A stretch of DNA of 64,000 nucleotides from Lonicera japonica (Eukaryota; Streptophyta; Magnoliopsida; Dipsacales; Caprifoliaceae), in assembly GCA_021464415.1 (NCBI GenBank), contig CM038466.1, positions 34,936,833-35,000,832 on the forward strand, written 5' to 3'. The notes under the pieces were generated by a model. It saw only the letters and a list, made by a program, of their open reading frames with translations. It ran no database searches and was not told the origin of the DNA. Position 1 is the first letter of the stretch; each line of letters opens with the position of its first letter. The position numbers and the translations under genes were made by a program. Of the stretch, positions 1-10,200 are shown in pieces.

Positions 1-1021
1 TGTGATGGTAGAGCTAAATTTTGCGAACCAAGCTCGGGGAGCTTGCTTGAGTCCATACAGGGCACGACGAAGTTTGCAGACCTGAGTGGACTGGTGTGAA
101 TAACCGGGAGGTGGTTTCATATATACTTCTTCTGTGAGGTCCCCATTAAGAAAGGCATTTTTAACATCCATCTGAAAAGATCCCATTTGCGAACGGCAGC
201 AATTGCAATAAAACTGCGAACAGACGTCATTCAAGCCACAGGAGCAAAAGTTTCTTCATAGTCTATACCATACTCCTGATCGAACCCCTTGGCTACGAGA
301 CGAGCTTTGTATCGGTCAATTGAACTGTCAGATCGTGTCTTGATTTTATACACCCATTTACACCCAACTGCAGATTTTTCATGAGGAAGAGTCACAAGAT
401 CCCAGGTATGCGCTTTATCTAAAGCTTGTAGTTCTTATGTCATAGCTTGCTGCCAAAGTGGATTAGTACTAGCTTCCTTATAGGATGTAGGTTCATAGTG
501 AGATATCATAATAGAATAACAATGGTAATCACGAAGGTGATGAGGGAGCTTTCTTACCCGAGTGGACTGTCATTGTGGTGGAGGTATGATAGGATCAGCA
601 GGCGAGACATCATCATTGGGAGGTGCCATATGTTAAAGCTCGTTGGAAGAAATGACGCAGGTGATGATGGTTCAGGAGGTGTTGGGCTGGGAGGTTGAGG
701 TGGTGATGGTGTGGCTTCTGGTTCAGGTTCTAGTGGGAATGTGACAACTGGAGCCTTAAGTTCAGGGGTAAAAAGGTCAATAGATGAATGAGTAAAGAAC
801 GAAAGTGGTGATTCTTCAAGGACATAAAATTTGGGTAGAGAGGAGAACATTTTATGTTCCCAAAAGACAACATGACGAAAAATCCGTAAGCGTTTGGAAA
901 TAGGATCCCAACACCGATAACCTTTATGTTTTATTCCATACCCCAAGAAGCAACAAAGACGAGCACGTGGTTCCAATTTAGAATGTTCATGAGGCTGGAG
1001 TAACACAAAACAAGCACAACC
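1..1021 (-). pseudogene. Ty1/copia pol fragment (integrase C-terminus to reverse transcriptase), left part
   Basis: Reading the minus strand from 1021 to 1 gives copia integrase C-terminal sequence (PHEHSKLEPRARLCCFLGYG at the start), then the RT amino-terminal half. RT motifs visible are [34 protein letters not shown] and [12 protein letters not shown], the last at the window edge. In-frame stops at 435-437 (TAA) and 231-233 (TGA) show that it is dead. The sequence continues beyond position 1. Its upstream integrase part lies at 19264-19576; the two were one reading frame before the Ogre-like element inserted at the CAACC target. Confidence 0.9.
1017..1021. repeat. Target-site duplication CAACC, left copy
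   Basis: CAACC stands immediately before the 5' LTR and again at 19264-19268 immediately after the 3' LTR. Both copies lie inside the copia integrase frame, as expected for a 5-bp gypsy-type insertion. Confidence 0.93.
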
Positions 1022-1128
1022 TGTAGACACCCCGATCCGTGACCCCCGCAAGAACCCTAACGACCTCCGAGAACTACTATTTTGGGTCCGGGACCCACCC
1101 GAGGACCCGGTACTACACTAGGAGGGTT

Positions 1129-1405
1129 TGTCGCCCGACAAACTTGTTCTTTAGAGAGATTGTCGCACGACATATCACATTGTCGCGCGACAATCCTGAT
1201 ATCGCGCGACAATCCCTGATATGTCGCGCGACAATTCCCCTATGTCGCACGACATTCCCCCTCTGCACCAGACCAACCACTTTCTGACACATCAATCTGT
1301 CAGAACCATCACTTCAGCCGTTTGTCGCGCGACATTCCCGTATGTCGCGCGACATATCACAATGTCGCGCGACATTCTCCTTTTTTAAGGAAATGTCGCG
1401 CGACA
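1129..1405. promoter_or_regulatory. Array of ten TGTCGCGCGACA palindromes in the 5' LTR promoter
   Basis: Perfect or one-base-variant copies of the 12-bp palindrome start at 1129 (GCCC variant), 1161 (GCAC), 1181, 1200 (TATC start), 1222, 1243 (GCAC), 1323, 1343, 1363 and 1394. Five of the steps are 20-21 bp, about two helical turns. The last site ends 15 bp before the TATA box. The same palindrome occurs upstream of both antisense genes of this element. The binding factor is unknown. Confidence 0.85.
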
Positions 1406-1420
1406 ATCTCTCCCGAGCAG

Positions 1421-1428
1421 TATAAATA
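1421..1428 (+). promoter_or_regulatory. TATA box of the 5' LTR (TATAAATA)
   Basis: TATAAATA follows the palindrome array directly; the U3/R boundary is expected about 30 bp downstream. The same box stands at 18079-18086 in the 3' LTR. Confidence 0.8.
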
Positions 1429-2618
1429 GGCCAACACCCCCAAGGGTTCAAGGGCAGCAATTGGAATCTGAGAATTTGGAGCTTTAGATTTGATTTTTAT
1501 CAAGCACTTTTCTATTATTATCTTATTTCTGAAGAATTATCGAATCTATCCTCGACACTCGACGTGTCCCGTCTCCGGAATCGATTTCTCGGAAATATCT
1601 GAAGAAAGAGAAGATTATTATCGCCGGAGATCCCTCTGCCGTATTATATTTTCTTTCTTATTATTATTCTCGTCGGGAAGGTAAAGAAAGTCCCTTCTAG
1701 TATTTAAGATTAGATATATGTGTACTTGTTTTACTTCTGTTATTCTGTCCACGTTTTATTTGAATAAACTTATTGTCAAGTTACCAATAGTCTACCGTTT
1801 TCAAAACAAAAGACCCTGATAAAACTACTTTCAAAACCAGAAGAGTAAGTACATTATCGTCCGGATAAACCCTGTTTTCAAACCCCGGACCGATAAAGAC
1901 TTATCTAGGAATTAAAATCCACATATCTTGTCTTTTCCATAGACTGCGACGTGTCTGATAAACTCTCCTCAAAGAGTTCAAATTCCATATTGAATTAGTC
2001 CCGACATAAAGATCCGAACCTTTTTCAAAATAATCACAACTCGAGAAAACCGTCATTATCTGAGGAAATAATACGGAATACTCTTTCAAAAATAAAAGGT
2101 TTTTGTCATTTGTCATTTCATCTTTTAAATATAAAAACATCGGATCTCGGAACACAAAGGTTTTCATCCCTTTCCCCGTTTTCCCAAATTAGGGTTTTTT
2201 TTTATTATTTATTTAGAAAGTAGTAGACTGTCGGTAAAAGCATCCAAGTTTTTCAACATAGAATAAACTTATAAGACCACTAGAGACCGAAAGGGCGGAA
2301 TGGGTGCTTAACACCTTCCCAAACCGTAATATAGTTTCCGAACCCTATAAGAATCCCGGTTTCGCAGACAAACGTGTAAAGAAAGGCTTGTCTATAGCCT
2401 TTCCTCTTACACGACCTTTTTTGTCCGTTTTCTCGTAAAAACGTACTGGCGACTCTGAATGAACCCCCCTTGCATCTAGAAATAGAACGTAGGGACACTT
2501 GATATGAATCAACGAAAACGCTCCAGCAAATGGAACGACGGAATCAGTTCCGACGTCCCATGACCCCCACCACCAACGGGGACGAGACCCGGGGGGTCGC
2601 ATTTGCGGATTCTCACAG

Positions 2619-2636
2619 TGGCGACTCCGCTGGGGA
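2619..2636 (+). promoter_or_regulatory. Primer-binding site TGGCGACTCCGCTGGGGA
   Basis: Starts one base after the 5' LTR. It is not the common iMet type; the TGGCGACTCC form resembles the tRNA-Arg-type PBS known from Ogre elements. The tRNA assignment is from memory of the family, not a search. Confidence 0.75.
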
Positions 2637-3369
2637 AGTCATTAGAAAACTAGACTCTTATATGTGGACCTTTGTTTATCTGTTGAAAACTTGCTTTTAC
2701 TGCTTTCCCTACTCATGTTAATTGATTGAGAAGAAACCTTTTTCTAAAAAATGGGAGTTTTTCGAAAAGACGTAATAAAGATAAAGATATTTGTGAAACC
2801 AACCTTTCGAACTTTACACGCACTATCACAAATCATGCATTGGTTCTACGAGTGTGAATTTACCCCAAACCCTCGGAAGTATTATAAGTGAGTAGGGAGT
2901 TGGCTTGCTTGGGCCAACATAAACCGAAAGCATTTACTTCCACTCTCCTTGGCCAAGTACGCCCCCGAGGTATATCGAGTGACGAGAACACTCACGTACC
3001 CGGGAAGTATATCAAAAGATTCTTGCACGTACCCGCCCTTGGGGTATATCGCAAGGTCTTGCCAAAAAGGAGGGAGCCTGAAGCCTTAACCGTTCGAACA
3101 CCTGCGCTGCATCTAAGATTAAGTCAGTTAAAACACTTGTCATACAGCTGTAGGGGATGTACCACTTTACGGCTTACTTTACCACACCTATTTTCCGAGG
3201 TTTTCTCTCGACCATTTTTAGTGATTCTTTTGGCAAAAATCGAGTCGCATCATAGTCTCCCTTCATCTTCGCCACGTGGTTTCGTCTACAGCCATAAAGC
3301 GACGTCAGTCTGGAAGGTTGGGCCGGTCGAGATCATACTGGAAGACTAGTGAGACCAAGCATACCTGAA
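2637..3369 (+). other. Untranslated leader between PBS and gag
   Basis: No recognisable protein. Between about 2951 and 3070 three imperfect repeats combine a GTACSCC motif with a GTATATC motif, alternating with short GC-rich stretches. This is where packaging or dimerisation structures of LTR elements usually lie, but nothing in the sequence proves that role. An open frame at 2888-3349 has no recognisable domain and is not called as a gene. Confidence 0.5.
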
Positions 3370-4842
3370 ATGGCCGATGGACGAGAGAATCAGGAGACAA
3401 ATCAGAGCCTAGCCGAGGCGTCTGCAGTTCAACCGACTTTAGCCGAGATGCACCGTTTGTTGATGACCGTCAGCATGAATTTGGCAAGCCTCACAAGTGA
3501 GCAACAGAACACCCGGATTCGAATGGAAGAGTTGTCAGCCGAACGGACCGCACCACCCGGGTTTGAGCAACTACCACCGAATCGAGATCCGAATCAAGGG
3601 CAATCTTCACAAGTACTTCCCCCAATCCAAGGAACCAATCCACCCCAAACGGGCCCCAACATGGCCGGTCCCGTTCAAACCGACCCCAACAATCAGAACC
3701 AATGGGCCCCGGATTCAGGCCCCACATACCAACAACAAGAGCCACCCATCGTCTGGCCACAACCTCAGCAAGGCCTCGATCCCCAATATCAACCATGGCC
3801 ACAAGTCCCCGCAAGACCTATTCCACCAGCCCCAATAGCCCCTCCCAATGAGTACCCAGACGTCAACCGACTCCGGGCAGCATACGCAGAATCGATGATA
3901 GCCCGGGAACAGCCCGATGAGGTGTCAAGAGAGAGCGAAGAAATGAAGAAATTGAAAGAGCAGATGAAGGTTCTGCAAAGAGGTGTTTCTCTGATGAAAG
4001 GGGCAGACGAGATCACAGACATGAACGCCTTTTCCCTCTACCCAGAAGCCAGACTACCTCAAGGATTTAAGCTCCCCTCTATCACCAAATTCACTGGTAC
4101 TACACCCCCCAAAACCCATCTCCAATCCTACATCAGATCCATGCAAGTGTCCGGCTGTGGAGAGCCGGAGCTGGCTCAGGCTTTTCACATGACTCTCACA
4201 GGGGCAGCCCTGAGATGGTTCTTCGACCTAGAGAAACACCACACAAAAACTTGGGGGGATATCGTCAAAGAATTCATGACCAAGTACGGGTCCAACGAGA
4301 ATTTGGAAATTACCCGTAAACACCTGGAAATGGCCAAGCAAGGCGAGAAAGAAAGCTTCAGCGACTTTGTCACCCGCTGGAGGGAAATGGCATCCCAAAT
4401 GTCCAAACGGCCCGACGAAGAAGAGCAGTTAGAAATCATACAGAAGAATTTTACTCCAGCTGTATTGAACTGCATGGGAAAGCATGTATTCCCACACTTC
4501 AGAGCCCTGTTGAGTATGGGGTCACAGGTAGAGGAAGAATTGGCCAGAAAGGCGGACACGGATACCAAGAAGGCCTCTTACACTGGAAGAAAGACGGCCA
4601 CTCCAGCCGTAAACCAACTAAGCTCGTACCCATATCAACAAAACCCATTTCAGCAGTCACCGCAAGTCCCCCCAATGAGTTGGCCTACGCAGGGAGACTC
4701 TTCAAACACCGAGGTCAAGAAAAGGAGAAATTTCTGCACCCTCCCCACTACTCTGGTCAAAAGCCTGGAACTACTCCAAAAGGCCGGACTAGTCACCCCA
4801 CTCAACCCACGCCCTCCACCAAATCCTATCCCCAACACTTAG
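3370..4842 (+). CDS. gag: Gag polyprotein (capsid part), Tat/Ogre-type retrotransposon
   Basis: The 490-residue frame starts at the ATG at 3370, which opens an acidic MADGRENQ sequence; a longer frame from 3349 adds only seven residues. Residues about 60-170 are proline- and glutamine-rich. Residues about 229-400 form the retrotransposon Gag domain (PF03732 type), with motifs GFKLPSITKFTGTTPPKTHL, LTGAALRWFFDLE and ESFSDFVTRWREMA. It would form the cytoplasmic particle that holds element RNA. It ends at a TAG (4840-4842), and the same frame resumes at once with the zinc-knuckle and protease region. The stop is either a readthrough signal or a mutation. Confidence 0.9.
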   Translation: MADGRENQETNQSLAEASAVQPTLAEMHRLLMTVSMNLASLTSEQQNTRIRMEELSAERTAPPGFEQLPPNRDPNQGQSSQVLPPIQGTNPPQTGPNMAGPVQTDPNNQNQWAPDSGPTYQQQEPPIVWPQPQQGLDPQYQPWPQVPARPIPPAPIAPPNEYPDVNRLRAAYAESMIAREQPDEVSRESEEMKKLKEQMKVLQRGVSLMKGADEITDMNAFSLYPEARLPQGFKLPSITKFTGTTPPKTHLQSYIRSMQVSGCGEPELAQAFHMTLTGAALRWFFDLEKHHTKTWGDIVKEFMTKYGSNENLEITRKHLEMAKQGEKESFSDFVTRWREMASQMSKRPDEEEQLEIIQKNFTPAVLNCMGKHVFPHFRALLSMGSQVEEELARKADTDTKKASYTGRKTATPAVNQLSSYPYQQNPFQQSPQVPPMSWPTQGDSSNTEVKKRRNFCTLPTTLVKSLELLQKAGLVTPLNPRPPPNPIPNT

Positions 4843-6600
4843 AGAATGAATGAGAACTGTGCGTACCATCAGGCGGAAGGCCATGACACGGAACGTTGTT
4901 TAGCTCTCCGCCATCGTATCCAGGACCTCATTGAAGCCGGAACCATCCCCGCACCCGGCGGGCCCAATGTTACCAACAACCCCCTCCCCAATCATGCTCC
5001 ACCTGCAGGAATTAACGCCTTAACCACTGACGAAGGCTTTGATCCCGTAGGACTCAGTCGGGACGATTCAGCCTATAAGGCACCCGTTATGCTATCGGCA
5101 AAAGCACAAGTTGCCCCAGGCCTCAACCCAATAATTGACCAATGGATGGCCAAGATGAACTTCCTATCTGGGCAGGGCTTAGGAAAGACAAATCAGGGGA
5201 TCTCGCAACCACTCACCATCAAAACCAATCCTGGGAAAGCTGGGATAGGATGGACCCAGGACAAGAAAAAACAACCATGGAAACCCCGCCCCCCTCATAA
5301 GGAGACAATCTGTATGACAGAAACCTCCCCCGGGACTTTTAGTTGGTCAGCAGAGCCAGAGTCGTCAGAAACTTCAGAGGGATCAGACCCAACATCCCTT
5401 TGGATACAACAGATTACCCGCTCAGGAAAGGTATACCAGCCACCACCGATGGATGCCGAAAAATCACCGCCTCCAAAAGAAGTAGGAGAAGACCGAGTAC
5501 TGGAACAGTTGAAGAAAACCCAGGCACACATCACCATTTGGGGCCTCTTGGTTGCCTCCAAACCTCACAGGACCGCTTTCATTAAACTCCTGGATGAGGC
5601 TGTCATATCGCCGGACTCCACGCCCGAACAACTGCCAAACATGATCGGGTCACTCACAGTCCAAAGAAGTCTGTCATTTTCAGATGAAGACTTGTCTCCG
5701 TTGGGGAGAAAACACAGCCTGGCTCTCCATATCACCGTCCGAACCCGAGGAAAGATCTTGCCACAAGTTCTCATCGACAATGGGTCGACCATAAATGTCT
5801 GCCCCCTAAAGACTGCCAGATGCTTGGGTATCTCAGATTCAGAGCTCTCACCATCCGCTGTAACCGTCAGGGCCTATGATAATACCAGGAGGGCCGTTCT
5901 GGGGTCTCTGAAACTTGATCTCATGGTTGGTCCCGGAAGCTTCCCGGCCGACTTTCAAATCATAGACATTCCTTCCAGTTTTAACCTACTGTTGGGAAGA
6001 GCATGGCTACACGACATAGGAGCACTCCCCTCCTCCTTGCACCAAAAGATCAAGATACCGTTTGAAGGGAACATAATTACCATCCAAGGAGATCCTGAAA
6101 GGACCTTGGCGGATATGGAGTTACCAGTTTTGGGAATCGGGAGCCAGAGCATACAGTTAGGAGGCTTTTCTTACGAGCCTCAAGTGCAAACTCTTAGCAC
6201 CCAGACAATCAGGTATCTTCCCCCTGACAATATCCCCGGTCTCAGCACCAAGATTACAAATATGTTGAGAATGATGAAATACTTGCCTGGAGCCGGTCTG
6301 GGAATGGGACAACCAGGACTACTTCAAGCATTGGAACCAGTAGCAAGGTACGAGAGGGAAGGTTTGGGGTACCAACACACTGAAGAGGACGATCAACAAA
6401 AAAGGGGTCGAGGGCATCAGTATCCGAGTTTCAGCTCTCTGAACGGTTCTTTGTCAAAGAAGGAGAGGACTTCCCCTTTTGCGGCTTCCAGGAGCCTTGG
6501 AGAAACAGCGACGGAGAGAACCTTCCTGGGTGGGAAATCTTCTATGAAGAGGACCTATATATCAAAGAAAACACCGTACACAGCTTCGCTACCAAGTTGA
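4843..6600 (+). CDS. pro: Knuckle, G-patch and aspartic protease segment of the Ogre-like polyprotein
   Basis: This segment is in the same frame as gag after the TAG. It opens with a knuckle-like CAYHQAEGHDTERC near residue 5 (CxxH...H...C form). A G-patch-like motif (MNFLSGQGLGKTNQG) lies near residue 100, and the retropepsin active site LIDNGSTINV near residue 308 with flap and LLGRAWLHDIGA further on. A second G-patch-like motif (MKYLPGAGLGMGQPG) lies near residue 475. The protease would cleave Gag-Pol in the particle. After about 6403 homology moves to the minus-one frame, so the last 60 or so residues before the stop at 6598-6600 are probably not native. The likely switch point is the six-A run at 6398-6403. 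Confidence 0.85.
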   Translation, partial: RMNENCAYHQAEGHDTERCLALRHRIQDLIEAGTIPAPGGPNVTNNPLPNHAPPAGINALTTDEGFDPVGLSRDDSAYKAPVMLSAKAQVAPGLNPIIDQWMAKMNFLSGQGLGKTNQGISQPLTIKTNPGKAGIGWTQDKKKQPWKPRPPHKETICMTETSPGTFSWSAEPESSETSEGSDPTSLWIQQITRSGKVYQPPPMDAEKSPPPKEVGEDRVLEQLKKTQAHITIWGLLVASKPHRTAFIKLLDEAVISPDSTPEQLPNMIGSLTVQRSLSFSDEDLSPLGRKHSLALHITVRTRGKILPQVLIDNGSTINVCPLKTARCLGISDSELSPSAVTVRAYDNTRRAVLGSLKLDLMVGPGSFPADFQIIDIPSSFNLLLGRAWLHDIGALPSSLHQKIKIPFEGNIITIQGDPERTLADMELPVLGIGSQSIQLGGFSYEPQVQTLSTQTIRYLPPDNIPGLSTKITNMLRMMKYLPGAGLGMGQPGLLQALEPVARYEREGLGYQHTEEDDQQKRGRGHQYPSFSSLNGSLSKKERTSPFAASRSLGETATERTFLGGKSSMKRTYISKKTPYTASLPS

Positions 6601-7217
6601 CAATCGGGCCGAAGGAAGAAAGTGAAGACATGAAAGGCGAAGAGGAAGAAATGATCGGAGATCTCTTCGACATCATGGCTCTGGGAGATGATGAGCCAGG
6701 AGACGACCCTGTACATTTGATATACGCTGATCCAGACTACCAAGGGGAAAGAGAAAAGAGCGAAATTGTAAGGGTGAGAGATAAGAGTGAGGGTAAGGAT
6801 AGGAAGGAGTCACTCCTAAATGAACTTTTTAAACTTGTACCTGTAAATACTAGTATCAATAAGGAAGAGTCTATTTTGCGTTATCCTGTTATTTTTAATT
6901 CTGTAATTGCTTATATGGAATTGGAAAGAATGAACGAACACCCTGAACGGGAGGAGCAACGTATACAAAGCGAGGAAGGAGACACTCTTGTGATTAACCT
7001 CGGAACAGAGGAGGAAAGAAAAGAGGTCCGCATTGGGGCAAGCCTAAGTGGGACAGAGAGAGAAGAATTCACACAAACTCTGAAAGAGTATGTGGATGTC
7101 TTCGCCTGGTCTTATGCAGATATGCCGGGTTTGAACAGTCAGATAGTCATGCACGAAATACACACCAATCCAGAACTTAGGCCCGTCAAACAGAAGCTGA
7201 GGAAACTTACGCCATAA
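6384..7217 (+). CDS. pol: Linker and pre-RT segment of pol, Ogre-like element
   Basis: The frame opens after a TGA at 6381-6383 and continues the polyprotein in the minus-one frame relative to the protease. Motifs GFQEPWRNSDG, GWEIFYEEDLY and, near the end, VDVFAWSYADMPGL and ELRPVKQKLRKL are the usual approach to a Tat/Ogre reverse transcriptase. It ends at an in-frame TAA (7215-7217); RT sequence follows in the same frame with no other break. A G-to-T change in one glutamate codon would explain this stop, since glutamate is usual at that position in the family (inference). Confidence 0.82.
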   Translation, partial: RGRSTKKGSRASVSEFQLSERFFVKEGEDFPFCGFQEPWRNSDGENLPGWEIFYEEDLYIKENTVHSFATKLTIGPKEESEDMKGEEEEMIGDLFDIMALGDDEPGDDPVHLIYADPDYQGEREKSEIVRVRDKSEGKDRKESLLNELFKLVPVNTSINKEESILRYPVIFNSVIAYMELERMNEHPEREEQRIQSEEGDTLVINLGTEEERKEVRIGASLSGTEREEFTQTLKEYVDVFAWSYADMPGLNSQIVMHEIHTNPELRPVKQKLRKLTP

Positions 7218-10200
7218 TGGTCCTTGAAAGTGAAAGAAGAAGTAATGAAACAACTGAGTGTGGGATTCTTACGGGTGATCGAGTACCCCTCGTGGTTAGC
7301 CAACATCGTGCCTGTTCCAAAAGCTAATGGGAAAGTCCGCATGTGTGTGGATTACCGGGATCTAAATAAAGCTTGTCCAAAGGACGATTTTCCATTGCCC
7401 AACATCGATTTGATAGTAGATAATACTGCCAACCACGCCCTGAAGTCATTTGTGGATGGTTTTGCCGGATATAACCAGATCAAGATGCACCCGGATCACC
7501 AGGAGAAAACAGCATTTATCACACCGTGGGGAACATACTGCTACACCGTTATGCCGTTTGGGCTGAAGAACGCAGGGGCAACATATCAGAGGGCAGCTAC
7601 GGCTATCTTTCACGACATGATTCACAAAGAAGTAGAGGTGTATGTAGACGACATGATAATCAAGTCAAAAGAGAGGGAAGGCCACGTACCAGCCTTGCGA
7701 GCCTTCTTTGATCGGCTCCGCCAGTATCAGATGAGACTCAATCCGCAGAAATGTGTGTTCGGGGTAACCAAAGGAAAACTCCTGGGATATGTCGTCAGTA
7801 AGAAAGGAATCGAGGTGGACCCCGCTAAAGTTCAAGCTATCCAAGACATGCCCGAGCCTCGTACCGAGAGGGAAGTCCGAGGATTTTTGGGCAATCTGCA
7901 GTACATCAGCAGGTTTATCTCTCAACTCACCCAAACTTGCGAACCCATCTTCAAACTCCTGAGGAAGTCTTCACCAGGAGAATGGAACGACCAATGCCAA
8001 GAGGCTTTTGACAAAATCAAGGAGTACCTCTCCAAGCCCACAGTATTAGCCCCGCCTCAGACCGGACTACCACTAATTCTATACCTAACCGTCACTGACT
8101 CATCCACGGGAGCAATGCTAGCCCAACACCTGACGGATACCCGGAAGGAGCAGGCCATCTACTTCCTCAGCAAAAAGCTGTCCCCGTTCGAGATAAACTA
8201 CACATCATTGGAGAAATCATGTACCGCTCTCGTCTGGGTAACACAGAAACTACGGCACTACATGCTAGTTTTCCCAGTCATCCTGGCATCACGGATTGAT
8301 CCGTTGAAATACCTCTTCGAGAAACCGGCTCTCTCGAATCGAATGGCAAAATGGTTATTTCTACTCTCCGAATTCGACATCACCTACATGACCCAGAAGG
8401 CAGTCAAAGGCAAGATCATAGCTGATTACCTGGCCCACAATCCGATATTGGGAGACATGATAGAAGAAGCCGAGTTTCCGGACGAAACCATCATGAACGT
8501 CGAGATCAATGAAGACTGGAGGTTGTACTTTGACGGGGCCGCCAATCGGAACGAAAACGGGATAGGCATCCTGTTAGTTTCTCCGGACCAAACTCACTCC
8601 CCGGTGTCATATCGTCTGGACTTTTTCAGCACCAACAATATGGCTAAATATGAAGCCTGCATACTCGGGTTAGAGATCGCTCTTCAAAGGGGTATAAAGA
8701 GAGTACAGGTATACGGAGATTCAGCACTAGTGGTCCATCAAGTTCTGAAGGAATGGAAGATCAGAGATGAGAAATTAGTCCCTTACCTCGCCCGACTAGA
8801 AGAAGTCGCAGGAAGGTTCGAGCGTGTGGAGTTTTACTATATCCCCAGGTCCCAGAACAGTTTTGCTGACGCATTGGCAACCCTGGCATCTATGATCAAT
8901 ATTCCGGAGGGGATGGAAGAAATAACCCTCACGGTACAAAAGAAATCAGGACCCGCCCACTGCATGACCCTTGAGGTGGAAATTGAAAAAGACGGTGACT
9001 CAACCGTTTGGTTTTATGATATCTGGAACCTGCTGAAGAACCATCAGTATCCCGAGAAAGCAGACAAGAGAACGCGGGTCACACTCAGGAGACTAGCATC
9101 AGGATTCATACTCTGTGCCGGAAGATTGTATAAAAGGAACTACGACGGGACTCATCTTCAATGTCTCACCGAAGAAGAATCGGTTAGAATGATGGATCAG
9201 ATACATGGGGGCGATTGCGGACCTCATATGAGCGGACATACGCTTGCCCGCAAGATCATCAGGCAAGGGTATTTCTGGTCTACCCTACAAACTGACTGCG
9301 CTGATCATGTACGCCGTTGTCACAAATGCCAAATTTATGCTAAGTCCCAGAAGCTTCCTCCAAAAGAGTTGTACAACATGACTGCTCCCTGGCCTTTTTC
9401 AGCTTGGGGAATTGACGTCATTGGGAAAGTCTCACCCAAAGCCAGCAACGGCCATGAATTCATACTAGTAGCCATCGACTACTTCACCAAATGGGTGGAA
9501 GCCGAATCTTACCAAACCCTGGATGCCAGGAAAGTTGCCCGATTCATCAAAAGGAATATTGTCTGCCGATATGGGGTCCCACACGAGATCATCTCAGATA
9601 ACGGCACCCACTTCGAAGGAGAAGCTAATACAGTCATGGAAGAATACGGTATCACCCGACACAAATCTTCGCCATATAGACCACAAACCAATGGGGCAGT
9701 TGAAGCCGCCAACAAGAATTTGAAGAATATCCTAAGCAAGATGACCGACACCTGCCGGGACTGGCCGGAGAAATTACCATATGCATTGTGGGGATACCGC
9801 ACCACCGAAAGGGTCTCTACCGGGGCAACCCCGTTCTCGCTTACATACGGGATGGAGGCAGTCCTCCCTGTCGAGTTAGAGGTCCCTTCCCTCAGAGTAA
9901 TGCTAGAGAATCAGGTCAATGAACTGGAGTGGGTCCAGGCACGTTATAACGAGCTAGCCTTACTAGATGAGAAAAGATTGAAAGCCGCATACCACCATCA
10001 AGGGTATCAGAAGAGAATCGCTCGAGCATTTAACCAGAGAGTGAGGACTCGGGGTATCAATGAAAATGACATCGTGTTGAAAGAAATTCGAGAGCCAGCC
10101 AGAGATCCGAGGGGAAAGTTCGGGCAGAAGTGGACAGGGCCGTATATCGTCAAAGAAATCAATACAGGAGGCGCCGCTATACTCACTGACCTAGACGGGC

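Larger units (their letters stand above)
1022..2617 (+). repeat. 5' LTR of the Ogre-like element (1596 bp)
   Basis: Begins TGTAGACACC and ends CACA; repeated at 17700-19263. U3 carries ten copies of the TGTCGCGCGACA palindrome or one-base variants at 1129, 1161, 1181, 1200, 1222, 1243, 1323, 1343, 1363 and 1394, then a TATA box. Differences from the 3' copy include one extra 21-bp palindrome unit near 1193-1213 and a 9-bp direct duplication near 2108-2116. Confidence 0.93.

Noticed and set aside
1181..1405. TGTCGCGCGACA as a CAMTA (CGCG) box or auxin-response IR7/IR8 site
   Set aside because: The flanks of each CGCG do not fit the VCGCGB consensus, and the two TGTC half-sites have no 7-8-bp spacer. 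The factor is left open.
2888..3349. 153-codon open frame before gag, possible Ogre ORF1
   Set aside because: No domain or composition typical of a protein; it covers the leader repeats and overlaps the gag start. Ogre elements can have an extra ORF here, but nothing in the translation supports it.
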